Shown: piece by piece, positions 38,586 to 47,953 of the stretch
How the letters are laid out: each line of letters begins with the position of its first letter
Position numbering within the stretch: position 1 is the stretch's first letter
Assembly (NCBI RefSeq): GCF_003201655.1
Contig: NZ_QJJU01000021.1
Span: forward strand, 1-64,000
Source of the DNA: Mycolicibacterium moriokaense
GTDB taxonomy: Bacteria > Actinomycetota > Actinomycetes > Mycobacteriales > Mycobacteriaceae
DNA length: 64,000 nt
Direction: 5' to 3'
Made by a program: the position numbers and the translations under genes
The notes under the pieces: generated by a model
What the model saw: only the letters and a program-made list of their open reading frames with translations
Told to the model about the DNA's origin: nothing
Databases searched by the model: none

Positions 38586-40162
38586 GTCGACCAGGCGGCC
38601 TCGGCGGCGGTGACGTCACACCCGTACCGCTCGCACGCCAATGCGCGATATCGCCTCATGATCGGCGAGGTGGTCGGGTCCATCTGCAGCGGCGGCAGCG
38701 GCCCGAGGCGGGTCAGCGCACCACCTCCGGACGACGGCGACCCCGCGGCGACGAGAGCGAACTCGTCGACCTCGTCGGCGGGAACCGCTGCCGTTGCCGT
38801 CTCGGTCCAGTCAGAGATCTGACTTGCCGGCTCGGTGCTGAAACTTCCACGCGCACTGTGATATTCGACCAGTTCGCTGACGAGTTCGGTGTTCCCCCAG
38901 TCCCATGCGACGGCAAACGCGCCTGCCAGAATTCGGGCGGACACACTGGTGGCCCAGCGCATTCGCGCGTCGGCATCGGTCATCGCGTGGCGTACCGAGT
39001 CGACCGCAAGGGCGGCAGGGACCTTGAGCTCGGCCGCCCGCTCGAGTTTGGCCGCCGCGTTGGCGGGATCCGCCAACGCATCCGCCCGCCAGATGCTGCC
39101 GAGATGGTCGTCGAGGCGGGCGTATTGGAGCCAGCTGTGCCGTGGCCACGCGTCGAGCAGGTCTCGCGCCTCAGTCACCCGCGCGCGTGCGGCATCGAAA
39201 TCGCCCCTGAAGATGTCGACCCAGCTGCGCTGCAACAGAATGCGGTGGATGTGCAGCGGCTTGTCGACCTCCCGCCAATGCCGCTCGGCATGCCCGAAAC
39301 GTTCGTCGGCGTCGTCCAGTTTCTCGATCGACAACGCCAAGAGGCCGAGATAGAGCCAGCTACGTGAGACGTCATGTGCGCGATAGCCCTCGGCTATCGC
39401 CGGATAGGCCTCATGCACCAGGCGTTGGCACTCTGCCCGGTCACCGACGGCCCACCGCGCCGTGCCCCGCTCCAATTGCGTTCTCGCCGTTGCCAATTTC
39501 CATCCCCGCCGCTCGGCGCGGGCTCCACCGCGCTGAAGCCACGGCTCCGCTTCGGCCAGCCGCCCAGTCTCCACGCAGAACCGGCCGTACCCGGTGGCGC
39601 CCTGGACGAGTAGGAAATCGTCGAACTCGCTGCCGTCGGCCGTGCCGTCGATGGCGTCCATCACCTGCTCCCACAGCGGGACAGACCGCACGTACAAGTC
39701 GTCGTCGCAGAGCGCGGTCGCACACAGAATCCGCGCGTAGGTGATGAGAAACCCGTGTTCGGCCGCGAGGTCAGGAAAGGCCGTCGAGGTGTCCTCGGTC
39801 AGCACCAGCAGCGCGGCCTCCGCGGCGTCGTGGTCACCGTGCCCCGCAGCGGCCAGCCCCGTCCGCAGGAACTGCGCCCTGCGTGCGTACCGGCGGAGCA
39901 TGTGGTCGACGTCGGCGTCGGCCCGGACCGCCTGATACTTGGCCATGCAGTCGGTGATGCGCTGCAGGCACATCTCGACACCGTCGTATGCCGTGCGGAC
40001 CAGATAGATCTCGCCGAGCTGCGCGAAGACCTCCAGCAGCAGATCGTCTCGGTCCAATGCCTCGATCTGCTCCCCCAGCGACAGCAGCAGCTCCTTGGCG
40101 GCGATTTCGTCGGCAGCGAATATCAACCGACGAGCGCGCTCGAGGTCGCCGACGATCGTCAT
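38576..40162 (-). CDS. TPR-like helical repeat protein, partner of the CHAT protease
   Basis: This 528-residue, almost entirely helical protein has TPR-like repeats (ARRLIFAADEIAAKELLLSL, RTGLAAAGHGDHDAAEAALL, YLGLLALSIEKLDDADERFG, LLQRSWVDIFRGDFDAARAR). Their size and spacing are those of protein-interaction solenoids, and it has no signal peptide. The ATG at 40162 has TATGAT exactly 6 bases upstream and no Shine-Dalgarno, so the mRNA is probably leaderless. An extra 12 residues from an upstream start would run into the terminator stem and are rejected. It probably senses or recruits a partner for the CHAT protease encoded just downstream. Confidence 0.8.
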   Translation of the reverse strand: MTIVGDLERARRLIFAADEIAAKELLLSLGEQIEALDRDDLLLEVFAQLGEIYLVRTAYDGVEMCLQRITDCMAKYQAVRADADVDHMLRRYARRAQFLRTGLAAAGHGDHDAAEAALLVLTEDTSTAFPDLAAEHGFLITYARILCATALCDDDLYVRSVPLWEQVMDAIDGTADGSEFDDFLLVQGATGYGRFCVETGRLAEAEPWLQRGGARAERRGWKLATARTQLERGTARWAVGDRAECQRLVHEAYPAIAEGYRAHDVSRSWLYLGLLALSIEKLDDADERFGHAERHWREVDKPLHIHRILLQRSWVDIFRGDFDAARARVTEARDLLDAWPRHSWLQYARLDDHLGSIWRADALADPANAAAKLERAAELKVPAALAVDSVRHAMTDADARMRWATSVSARILAGAFAVAWDWGNTELVSELVEYHSARGSFSTEPASQISDWTETATAAVPADEVDEFALVAAGSPSSGGGALTRLGPLPPLQMDPTTSPIMRRYRALACERYGCDVTAAEAAWSTWP

Positions 40163-40168
40163 GCCTAA

Positions 40169-40174
40169 ATCATA
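40169..40174 (-). promoter_or_regulatory. -10 element of the TPR-CHAT operon
   Basis: TATGAT on the minus strand ends 6 bases before the TPR gene ATG. It follows directly after the terminator stem of the upstream lipoprotein gene. The -35 region lies inside that stem and shows no clear consensus. Confidence 0.55.
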
Positions 40175-40176
40175 GA

Positions 40177-40209
40177 AAGCGGCGGGCGTGCCAGGCACGC
40201 CCGCCGCTT
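40177..40209 (-). terminator. Intrinsic terminator after the lipoprotein gene
   Basis: Two perfect 16-base arms (40177-40192 and 40194-40209) with a single-base loop begin about 15 bases after the lipoprotein stop. They are followed by TTTCTATGATTT-like sequence on the minus strand. This should end the lipoprotein transcript and separate it from the TPR-CHAT operon, whose -10 begins 3 bases later. Confidence 0.8.
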
Positions 40210-40224
40210 CGCAAGTGAGATCGA

Positions 40225-40704
40225 TCAGCTGCAGGTCACCTTGACGGTGAACGGCTTGGTGATCATCCCTGCCATCGGGTTCTTGATGTCGGCGCCCGAG
40301 GCTTCACCGGTGATGGTGTAGGTGCTGCCGTCGACCTTGACGTCGGCCGAGCCGACCTTCGCGCCCATGGTGTTGGTGACCGCGAGGGCATTGCCGTCAA
40401 CCGACATGCCCAGCGAGTCGACGGTCGGCGGGTTCGCGTCGGTCATCACAACGGCCAGGCCAGCCTGGCCGTTGACCGCGCCGCTGGCGACGTTGATCTT
40501 GCCGCCCTGCTTGACGCAGGTCACCGACTTCAGGTCCAGACCCGAGAGATCCTTGCCGTCGACCTTCACCTCGGTGGAACCGCCGGTGCTCACCTGCGAG
40601 CCGCTGCCCGAGCCCGTTGAAGACCCACCCTTGTTATCGGAACAACCCACCAGCACAGCTGCGGCGGCGGCCAATCCCACCACACCAACGACAACTCGAT
40701 TCAT
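40225..40704 (-). CDS. LpqH-family (19 kDa-type) lipoprotein
   Basis: This 159-residue lipoprotein has a signal peptide of about 20 residues ending in the lipobox VLVGC, with lipidation at Cys21. A low-complexity Ser/Gly linker is followed by the mycobacterial 19 kDa antigen domain (VKVDGKDLSGLDLKSVTCVKQGG, with disulfide Cys pair Cys63 and the C-terminal Cys158). It is anchored at the outer face of the plasma membrane or in the cell envelope. GAAGGGAAG precedes the ATG. It has its own strong terminator, so it is probably transcribed alone. Which LpqH paralogue it is cannot be decided here. Confidence 0.88.
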   Translation of the reverse strand: MNRVVVGVVGLAAAAAVLVGCSDNKGGSSTGSGSGSQVSTGGSTEVKVDGKDLSGLDLKSVTCVKQGGKINVASGAVNGQAGLAVVMTDANPPTVDSLGMSVDGNALAVTNTMGAKVGSADVKVDGSTYTITGEASGADIKNPMAGMITKPFTVKVTCS

Positions 40705-40821
40705 GAAACTTCCCTTCGTCGTACGTCGCCCCGATGGCGTCCGTCGTGGGCTAAGTCAAGATCGGCCGAACCGCTACCGATCCCAAACTTTGTCGGGACC
40801 CGCAGGTACGGTTCGCAGGCG

Positions 40822-41982
40822 ATGCGGTCATTCACGGTTGCCGAACGACGGGCGCGGCTGGCGCGACGGCACTTTCTGGCGGGGCACGCGGGCTCGATGG
40901 ACGGTGTGGTGGCGGATCTCGTCGGGCTGCACGCGACAGACCCGGCCACCCCATATCTGACGCTGTGGGCGCGGCTGCCCGGCTTCGCCGTCGCCGACCT
41001 GGAGGCCGAACTCTACGAGCGCCGCACGCTGGTCAAGCACCTCGCGATGCGCCGCACGCTGTGGACGGTGCGTGCCGGGGACCTGCCGTTGATCCAATCG
41101 GGCGCCAGTGACCGGGTGGCCGACAACGAACGCCGCCGACTGGCGGCCGACGCCCAGAAGGCGGGCATCACCGAGGACGGTGACGCATGGCTGGAAACGG
41201 CGTGCGCGGCGGTGTTGGGGCACCTGGCCGAAAACGGCGCGGCCAGCGCCAAGGAGCTGCGTGAGGCGCTGCCCGAGCTGACAGGCAGGTACGACTATGC
41301 ACCGGGTAAGCGATGGGGTGGTGAAACACCTTTAGCACCAAGGGTGTTGACCGTGCTTTCGGTGCGCGGCGACATCGTCCGCGGGCCAAACGACGGCAGA
41401 TGGACGGTATCGCGTCCCCGCTGGACGCCGATGAACGACTGGCTGCAGGCCAGGCCTGGCACCGCGACACCTGAGGTGGCACGCACCGAACTGGTGCGCA
41501 GGTGGCTGCGCGCATTCGGGCCTGCGACCGTCACGGACATCAAGTGGTGGTTCGGCAACACGCTGACGTGGGCTCGGCAGGCATTGCGCGACATCGACGC
41601 GGTCGAGGTCGACCTGCACGGCAGTCCGGGATACGTGCTGCCCGACGATCTCGATATCGAGCCGGATACCGACCCGTGGTGCGCGCTGCTGCCGGGCCTC
41701 GACGTCACGACGATGGGTTGGTACGACCGCGACTGGTATGTCGGCGAGCACCGCGGCCAGGTGTTCGACACCAATGGCAACGGCGGCCCGACGGCGTGGT
41801 GGAACGGTCGGATCGTCGGCGCGTGGGGGCAAAACTCGAACGGCGAGGTCGAGGTGCGGCTGCTGGAGGACGTCGGCCGCGGGGCGCTCCTGGCATTGAA
41901 GCGGAGGGCGGACGAACTCAGCGAGTGGCTGGATGGCATCCGAGTGAGCCCGCGCTTTCCGTCTCCGCTCTCGAAAGCTTAG
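40822..41982 (+). CDS. Winged-helix AlkZ-like (HTH_42) protein
   Basis: This 386-residue protein has the tandem winged-helix architecture of the AlkZ-like DNA glycosylase family, members of which unhook interstrand crosslinks or protect against genotoxic metabolites. Recognisable pieces are the N-terminal ERRARLARRHFL, HLAMRRTLWTV, VARTELVRRWLRAFGPAT and LPGLDVTTMGWYDRDWYV. The catalytic QxQ/QxD loop of characterised members appears here as GLHATDP, so glycosylase activity is uncertain. It is divergent from the lipoprotein gene and followed closely by a GNAT gene. Confidence 0.8.
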   Translation: MRSFTVAERRARLARRHFLAGHAGSMDGVVADLVGLHATDPATPYLTLWARLPGFAVADLEAELYERRTLVKHLAMRRTLWTVRAGDLPLIQSGASDRVADNERRRLAADAQKAGITEDGDAWLETACAAVLGHLAENGAASAKELREALPELTGRYDYAPGKRWGGETPLAPRVLTVLSVRGDIVRGPNDGRWTVSRPRWTPMNDWLQARPGTATPEVARTELVRRWLRAFGPATVTDIKWWFGNTLTWARQALRDIDAVEVDLHGSPGYVLPDDLDIEPDTDPWCALLPGLDVTTMGWYDRDWYVGEHRGQVFDTNGNGGPTAWWNGRIVGAWGQNSNGEVEVRLLEDVGRGALLALKRRADELSEWLDGIRVSPRFPSPLSKA

Positions 41983-41997
41983 GCGCACAATCGACGA

Positions 41998-42858
41998 GTG
42001 ACCGGGCTGCAGATCCGCGAGGCCAAAGCGGGCGACGCCGAAGTCCTTGGCCGCATTTTCTTCGACTCGTTTGAATCGCTCGCGACGCGGCACGCGTTCC
42101 CCGTCGAGCCCGGCACCCCGGAATTCACCGACTTTCAGATGAAGTCCATGCTGGCCGCCGACGGGATTTTCGGCGTGGTCGCCGAGCGTGACGGTGAGAT
42201 CATCGGCAGCGGCTTTCAAGACGAACGCGGCGCCATCGTCGGTGTCGGACCAATTAGCGTCGACCCCTCGGCCATGGACGTCGGCGTCGGCCGTGCTCTG
42301 ATGGAAGCGCTCCTGCAGCGATCCCGAGATCGTGCCGTCGCAGGGGTGCGATTGGTTCAGACGGCGTATCACTATCGGTCGTTGTCGTTGTACGCGAAGC
42401 TCGGATTCGCGGTACGTGAGCCGTTGTCAGCCTTTCAAGGTATTCCCAAAGCGGCAGCGGTCCCAGGGGCGAGTGTCCGCCCCGCGACCGTCGACGACAT
42501 GCAGGCATGCGACGCCATCTGCCTGGCGGTGCATGGTCACGACCGTCACCGCGAGCTGCAGGACTGGGTCAGCGCCGGCACCGCCCGCGTGGTCGAACGT
42601 GGTGGTGCGATCACCGGGTACGCGACGGGGTTCGGCTACGGCTGGCATGCGGTCGGCAGGACGGACGACGACGTCGTCGCTCTGCTGCAGTCCGCAGAGA
42701 TGTTCATTGCTTTGGGCATCCTCGTGCCGTCACGCAACACGGCGCTGATGGCGTGGTGTCTCGACTCCGGCCTGCGGCTCCTCCAGCAGTCGACGCTGAT
42801 GTCCATCGGACTGTACAACGAGCCGCACGGGTCCTGGCTGCCGTCGATCGGTTACTAG
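41998..42858 (+). CDS. GNAT family N-acetyltransferase
   Basis: This 286-residue protein has two GNAT-like halves. The first contains [22 protein letters not shown], a typical acetyl-CoA loop, while the second ([21 protein letters not shown] onward) looks degenerate and lacks a clear acetyl-CoA loop. The GTG at 41998 lies 15 bases after the preceding stop, with CACAAT 6 bases upstream, so it may be expressed both by read-through and from its own leaderless start. The stop shares CTAG with the convergent uvrA stop. The acceptor substrate is unknown. Confidence 0.8.
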   Translation: MTGLQIREAKAGDAEVLGRIFFDSFESLATRHAFPVEPGTPEFTDFQMKSMLAADGIFGVVAERDGEIIGSGFQDERGAIVGVGPISVDPSAMDVGVGRALMEALLQRSRDRAVAGVRLVQTAYHYRSLSLYAKLGFAVREPLSAFQGIPKAAAVPGASVRPATVDDMQACDAICLAVHGHDRHRELQDWVSAGTARVVERGGAITGYATGFGYGWHAVGRTDDDVVALLQSAEMFIALGILVPSRNTALMAWCLDSGLRLLQQSTLMSIGLYNEPHGSWLPSIGY

Positions 42859-45758
42859 GCGCTGACCTTGCGAGCCTTGCGGACCTTCGGCTTCGGCCGC
42901 GGCACATCCAGCGTCTCGGCCAGGAAGTGCCCGGTGTAGCTGTCGGGGTTGGCGGCCACATCCTCGGGTGTTCCCTTCGCGACCACGGTGCCGCCGCCTG
43001 CCCCACCCTCGGGACCCATGTCGACGATCCAGTCCGACGTCTTGATCACGTCCATGTTGTGTTCGATCACGATCACCGTATTGCCCTTGTCCACAAGGCC
43101 ATTGATGACACCAAGCAGCTTGCGGATGTCCTCGAAGTGCAGCCCGGTCGTCGGTTCGTCGAGGATGTAGACGGTGCGACCGGTCGACCTCTTCTGCAGT
43201 TCGGACGACAGCTTCACGCGCTGCGCCTCACCGCCGGACAGCGTCGGCGCAGGCTGCCCGAGCCGAACATAGCCAAGGCCGACCTCGACCAGCGTCGCGA
43301 GGTACCGGTGGATCGAGGTGATCGGCTTGAAGAACTCGGCCGCGTCCTCGATCGACATGTCGAGCACCTCGGCGATGGTCTTGCCCTTGTAGTGCACCTC
43401 GAGGGTTTCCCGGTTGTACCTGGCTCCGTGGCACACCTCGCACGGCACATACACATCGGGCAGGAAGTTCATCTCGATCTTGATGGTGCCGTCGCCGGAG
43501 CACGCCTCGCACCGGCCGCCCTTGACGTTGAACGAGAATCGGCCGGGCTGATACCCGCGGACCTTCGCCTCGGTGGTGGCGGCGAACAGCGTGCGGATCT
43601 TGTCGAACACGCCCGTATAGGTCGCGGGGTTCGACCGTGGCGTGCGGCCGATCGGCGACTGGTCGACGCGGACCAGCTTGTCGACCTTGTCCAGGCCCGT
43701 CACTCGGGTATGCCGACCGGGCACCTGCCGGGCGCCGTTGAGCTTGTTGGCCAGCACCGACGCCAGGATGTCGTTGACCAGTGTCGACTTGCCGGAGCCC
43801 GAGACGCCCGTCACCGAGGTGAGCACGCCAAGGGGGAACGAGACGTCGATCTCACGAAGGTTGTGCTCTCGGGCGCCGACGACCGTCAACTGGCTGCGAC
43901 GATCGACCGGACGCCTGATTGCGGGGACCTCGATGCTCTCCTTGCCCGAAAGATAGGCCCCGGTAAGCGAATCCGGGTTACGCAAGAGTTCGTCGTAGGA
44001 CCCGCTGTGCACGATGCGGCCACCGTGCTCACCCGCGTACGGGCCGATGTCGACAATCCAGTCGGCATGGGCGATGGTATCAAGGTCGTGTTCGACGACG
44101 ATCAGCGTGTTGCCCAAATCCCTTAGCCGGATCAGGGTTTCGATCAGTCGGCGGTTGTCGCGCTGATGCAGGCCGATGGACGGCTCGTCGAGCACATACA
44201 GCACCCCGACAAGTCCGGAGCCGATCTGCGTCGCCAGCCGGATGCGTTGCGCCTCACCGCCGGACAGTGTGGCCGCCGCCCGCGACAGCGAAAGGTACTC
44301 GAGCCCGACGTCGAGCAGGAACCCCAGCCGCGACTGGATCTCCTTGAGCACCTGCCCCGCAATGGCCTGCTCGCGCGTCCCGAGGGTCAGCGCGTTCAGG
44401 AACTCGGCGCAATCGGCGATCGACAGCTCGGCCACCTCGGCGATCGACTTCGCCCCGTGCTTACCTGCCGACAACGTGACGGCGAGGATCTCCGGCTTCA
44501 GCCGCGTGCCTTCGCATTCCGGGCACGGCACGTCGCGCATGAAGCCCTCGTAACGCTCCTTCATTTGCTCGGAGTCCGTCTGCTCCATCTTGCGCTGAAG
44601 GAACGCCATCACGCCTTCGAAATCGGCGTAGTACGAACGGGTTCGGCCGTAGCGGTTGCGGTAACGCACGTGCACCTGCTCGTCGCAGCCCTCGAGAATC
44701 GCCTTGCGCGCCTTGACGGGAAGCTTCTTCCACGGGGTGTCGACGTCGAAGCCCAGCTGATCCCCCAGCCCCGCCAGCATCCTGGTGAAGTACTCGGCCG
44801 TCTGCCCCATCGACCACGGCGCGATCGCACCCTCGGCCAGCGTCAGGTCCGAGTCGGGGACGACCAGTTCGGGGTCGACCTCTTTCTTGATGCCGAGCCC
44901 AAGGCACTCCGGGCAGGCGCCATACGGCGAGTTGAAAGAGAACGACCGCGGCTCCAGGTCGTCGACGGCAAGCGGGTGGCCGTTCGGGCAGGCCAGCTTC
45001 TCCGAGAAGCGCTGCTCGCGATGCGGGTGGTTGTCCTCGCGGTCGACGAACTCGAGCACCACGATCCCGTCGGCCAGGTTGAGCGCCGTTTCGACCGAAT
45101 CGGTGAGCCTCTGCTTGGCCGTCGTCTTGACTGTCAGGCGGTCGACGACCACCTCGATGTCGTGCTTTTCCTGCTTCTTGAGCTTCGGCGGGTCGGTCAG
45201 CGAGTGCACTACGCCGTCGACCCGCACGCGGCTGTAGCCCTGGGAGTTGAGCTTGTCGAAGAGGTCGACGAACTCGCCCTTGCGGGTCCGCACCACCGGT
45301 GCCAGCACCTGGAACCGCAGGCCCTCGTCCATGGCCAGCACCTGGTCGACGATCTGCTGCGGGGTCTGGCGGGCGATCCGCTCACCGCACACCGGGCAGT
45401 GCGGGGTGCCGGCCCTGGCATACAGCAGACGCAGGTAGTCGTACACCTCGGTGATGGTGCCGACGGTCGACCGCGGATTGCGGTTGGTGGACTTCTGGTC
45501 GATGGACACCGCGGGCGAAAGGCCTTCGATGAAGTCGACGTCGGGTTTGTCCATCTGGCCGAGGAACTGCCGCGCGTATGCCGACAGCGATTCGACGTAA
45601 CGTCGCTGCCCCTCGGCGAAGATCGTGTCGAATGCCAGCGACGACTTGCCCGACCCTGACAGACCGGTGAAGACGATCAGCGCATCGCGTGGCAACTCGA
45701 GGTCGATACTGCGCAGGTTGTGCTCGCGCGCACCCTTGATGATCAGGCGGTCAGCCAC
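42855..45758 (-). CDS. uvrA: Excinuclease ABC subunit A
   Basis: This damage-recognition ATPase of nucleotide excision repair has 967 residues and acts as a dimer with UvrB. It has two ABC modules (Walker [10 protein letters not shown] near 34 and GVSGSGKST near 650). Signatures include [20 protein letters not shown] and [20 protein letters not shown], and zinc modules with CPNGHPL...CPECLGLG and CEACSGDG...CEVCHGARY. The GTG at 45758 follows GGGAGGA with 7-8 bases spacing. A damage-responsive promoter motif lies at 45791-45813. It is convergent with the GNAT gene. Confidence 0.98.
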   Translation of the reverse strand: MADRLIIKGAREHNLRSIDLELPRDALIVFTGLSGSGKSSLAFDTIFAEGQRRYVESLSAYARQFLGQMDKPDVDFIEGLSPAVSIDQKSTNRNPRSTVGTITEVYDYLRLLYARAGTPHCPVCGERIARQTPQQIVDQVLAMDEGLRFQVLAPVVRTRKGEFVDLFDKLNSQGYSRVRVDGVVHSLTDPPKLKKQEKHDIEVVVDRLTVKTTAKQRLTDSVETALNLADGIVVLEFVDREDNHPHREQRFSEKLACPNGHPLAVDDLEPRSFSFNSPYGACPECLGLGIKKEVDPELVVPDSDLTLAEGAIAPWSMGQTAEYFTRMLAGLGDQLGFDVDTPWKKLPVKARKAILEGCDEQVHVRYRNRYGRTRSYYADFEGVMAFLQRKMEQTDSEQMKERYEGFMRDVPCPECEGTRLKPEILAVTLSAGKHGAKSIAEVAELSIADCAEFLNALTLGTREQAIAGQVLKEIQSRLGFLLDVGLEYLSLSRAAATLSGGEAQRIRLATQIGSGLVGVLYVLDEPSIGLHQRDNRRLIETLIRLRDLGNTLIVVEHDLDTIAHADWIVDIGPYAGEHGGRIVHSGSYDELLRNPDSLTGAYLSGKESIEVPAIRRPVDRRSQLTVVGAREHNLREIDVSFPLGVLTSVTGVSGSGKSTLVNDILASVLANKLNGARQVPGRHTRVTGLDKVDKLVRVDQSPIGRTPRSNPATYTGVFDKIRTLFAATTEAKVRGYQPGRFSFNVKGGRCEACSGDGTIKIEMNFLPDVYVPCEVCHGARYNRETLEVHYKGKTIAEVLDMSIEDAAEFFKPITSIHRYLATLVEVGLGYVRLGQPAPTLSGGEAQRVKLSSELQKRSTGRTVYILDEPTTGLHFEDIRKLLGVINGLVDKGNTVIVIEHNMDVIKTSDWIVDMGPEGGAGGGTVVAKGTPEDVAANPDSYTGHFLAETLDVPRPKPKVRKARKVSA

Positions 45759-45790
45759 CCGGTTTCCTCCCGAAGAGATAGTTCACGACC

Positions 45791-45813
45791 ATGCTAGGTG
45801 CCACCTACGACAA
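45791..45813 (-). promoter_or_regulatory. Probable PafBC-type (RecA-NDp) promoter of uvrA
   Basis: TTGTCGTAG-N8-TAGCAT on the minus strand closely resembles the mycobacterial LexA-independent DNA-damage promoter TTGTCRGTG-N8-TANNNT (7 of 9 in the first element, exact spacing, TANNNT -10). The start would be near 45784, giving a 26-base leader with a good ribosome binding site before uvrA. Confidence 0.6.
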
Positions 45814-45843
45814 GCCCCAGCCGAGCCCGATACCGTGAGGGCC

Positions 45844-46515
45844 ATGACAGTCGTCGACGACAACTACACCGGCCATGTGGAGCCTCAGACCGGGGCGCGC
45901 CGCAACCTCTCGGGCGCCTCAATCGTCAAGGTATCGGTGGGCCAGATGGACAACAACGCCTACCTGGTGACGTGTTCCCAGACAGGCGAGACGCTACTCA
46001 TCGACGCCGCCAACGACGCGGAGATCCTCCTCGAGTTGATCGAGCGGTATGCCCCGAAGCTGTCGCTGATCGTCACCAGCCACCAGCATCCCGACCACTG
46101 GCTGGCGCTCGAGGCCGTGGCCAAGGCCACCGGGGTGCCGACCGCGGCTCATCAGCTCGATGCCGAGCCGCTGCCGGTCAAGCCGGACCGATATCTGGCC
46201 AACGGCGACACCATCAAGATCGGAGAGCTGTCGTTCGACGTCATACACCTGCAGGGTCACACCCCTGGGTCAGTCGCCCTAGCGCTGGTCGGCGCCGACG
46301 ACGCGACCCACCTGTTCACCGGCGACTGCCTGTTTCCCGGCGGCGTTGGCAAGACATGGCAAGAGGGCGACTTCGAGAAGCTTCTTGGCGGCGTATCGAG
46401 CCGGGTCTTCGACGTATACGGGGATTCGACGGTGGTCTACCCCGGGCACGGAGACGACACCACCCTCGGGGTGGAACGCCCACACCTGGACGAGTGGAAA
46501 CAGCGCGGCTGGTAG
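45844..46515 (+). CDS. MBL-fold metallo-hydrolase (Rv1637c type)
   Basis: This 223-residue metallo-beta-lactamase-fold protein is of the glyoxalase-II-like group. Metal ligands are visible in SHQHPDHW (HxHxDH), the GHTPGS His, FTGDCLFPG (bridging Asp) and VYPGHGDDT. It probably hydrolyses a thioester or similar small molecule in the cytosol. The ATG at 45844 gives the conserved MTVVDDNYTGHVEP; a longer frame runs back into uvrA. It is divergent from uvrA and convergent with the P450 gene with a gap of only 4 bases. Confidence 0.85.
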   Translation: MTVVDDNYTGHVEPQTGARRNLSGASIVKVSVGQMDNNAYLVTCSQTGETLLIDAANDAEILLELIERYAPKLSLIVTSHQHPDHWLALEAVAKATGVPTAAHQLDAEPLPVKPDRYLANGDTIKIGELSFDVIHLQGHTPGSVALALVGADDATHLFTGDCLFPGGVGKTWQEGDFEKLLGGVSSRVFDVYGDSTVVYPGHGDDTTLGVERPHLDEWKQRGW

Positions 46516-46519
46516 TCGC

Positions 46520-47821
46520 TCAGGTTGTCCAGGCGACGGGCAACCGTTTGATGCCGTGGATGAAGGCCGAGTGCAGGATTGCGGGCTCCTCGGTCGCGAC
46601 GATGTCTGGTGTCTGCCGGTGCAGTTCTTCGAATAGCACCCGTATCTCGCGGCGGGCCAAATTCGCACCCAGGCAGAAATGTGCGCCACCGCCCCCATAC
46701 CCCATGTGCGGGTTGGGATCCCGGGTCACGTCGAACAGCCACGGATTGGCGAACTTCGACTCGTCGCGGTCGGCAGAGTTGTACCACATAGAGATCTTGT
46801 CGCCGGCCTTCATCTTGATACCGCGCATCTCGATGTCCTCAGTCAGGTTGCGCCGCATGAAGATAACCGGGGACGCCCATCGCACGATCTCCTCGACGGC
46901 GGTGGTGGCTACACCATCGAAATCCGACCACCACTTCTCTCGTTCCTCGGGATAGCGGGTGAGTGCCACCATGCCGTGACTGATGGCATTGCGCGTTGTT
47001 TCGTTGCCCGCCGCCGATAGCAGGATGAAGAACGAAGCGATCTCCGCCGATGTCAGCCGCTCCCCGTCGACCTCGGCGTTCACCAAGTTCGTCGTCAAAT
47101 CGTCCCCTGGCCGCGCGCGCCGTTCCTCGGCGAGCGCAACGCCGTACTCCGCGATTTCCATAACTGTCTTGATGACTTCATCGAACTCACCGGAGGCCTC
47201 GTTGTCGCCGACGCCGAGCATCACATTCGTCCAGTGGAATACCTTCTGCTCGTCCTCCTCTGGGATGCCCATCATGTCGCAAATGATCTGCAGCGGCAGT
47301 GAACCGGACACCTCGGCGACGAAGTCGGCATGCGCTTCGGGATGGTTGGCGATCATGTTCGTCACGATTTTGCGCGCCCGGTCTCGCACGCTGCCCTCGA
47401 TGCGGGCCACCACCTTCGGCGTGAACGCTCTGTTGACGATTGTGCGTAGCCGAAGGTGACGCGGATCGTCCAGGCTGATCATCGAGCCACCGAATTCCGC
47501 GATCTCGGCAGGCACGTCGTTGAGAGCCGTACTGGTCGGGATCGAGCTGAAGACCTCGGGGTGACGGCTGGCGTGGTGCACATCGTCGTAGGCCACCAAG
47601 GCCCAGTGGCCCGCACCTGGCGCGAAACCGGCAACCTCTGGAACCTCGAAGAAGGTGATCGGCGACTCGCGTCGCAACGTGGCAAACGCTCCATCGCGCA
47701 GGTCGTCATCGCGCTCCCAGAACTCGAGAGACCCGAGGTCGACATCGGTGAGCGGTACGTCCGGAGGTGGAACGCCGTTTTCGCGGCGCGCGATACCAGG
47801 CCTGTGCATCGTTGTCGTCAT
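46520..47821 (-). CDS. Cytochrome P450, CYP125/CYP142-like
   Basis: This 433-residue haem monooxygenase has the I-helix AGNETTRN, ExxR in EEIVRW, and the haem loop GYGGGGAHFCLGANLAR with the axial Cys. The overall pattern (VRWASPVIFMRRNLTEDIEMRG) is like the actinobacterial sterol/lipid P450 group, but the subfamily is not certain. The ATG at 47821 follows GGGAGGG with 7 bases spacing; in-frame ATGs further upstream lack such a site. No ferredoxin or reductase gene is adjacent, so redox partners must be elsewhere. It is divergent from the aldolase gene. Confidence 0.88.
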   Translation of the reverse strand: MTTTMHRPGIARRENGVPPPDVPLTDVDLGSLEFWERDDDLRDGAFATLRRESPITFFEVPEVAGFAPGAGHWALVAYDDVHHASRHPEVFSSIPTSTALNDVPAEIAEFGGSMISLDDPRHLRLRTIVNRAFTPKVVARIEGSVRDRARKIVTNMIANHPEAHADFVAEVSGSLPLQIICDMMGIPEEDEQKVFHWTNVMLGVGDNEASGEFDEVIKTVMEIAEYGVALAEERRARPGDDLTTNLVNAEVDGERLTSAEIASFFILLSAAGNETTRNAISHGMVALTRYPEEREKWWSDFDGVATTAVEEIVRWASPVIFMRRNLTEDIEMRGIKMKAGDKISMWYNSADRDESKFANPWLFDVTRDPNPHMGYGGGGAHFCLGANLARREIRVLFEELHRQTPDIVATEEPAILHSAFIHGIKRLPVAWTT

Positions 47822-47953
47822 AATTGACCCTCCCGCCATTGGAGTGTCGCACCCGCAGCCGGGATTGATCTGCATTTGAGAGAGGCAGCTGACGATCGGC
47901 TACCCGGGCAACGCTAGATTGCCTGTGAGCCTGACGAGGAAGAAAGGGCAGAC

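Noticed and set aside
40701-40949. 82-codon minus-strand frame between the lipoprotein and AlkZ-like genes
   Set aside because: It runs antisense into the AlkZ-like gene and has no conserved features.
34442-42858. Genomic island with integrase or attachment sites around the CHAT cluster
   Set aside because: No integrase, transposase, tRNA target or flanking direct repeat was seen, and base composition looks like the rest of the window.
42507-45659. Long plus-strand frames across uvrA
   Set aside because: uvrA on the minus strand is unmistakable. The plus-strand frames are repetitive in Arg/Gln/Asp and have no domain content.
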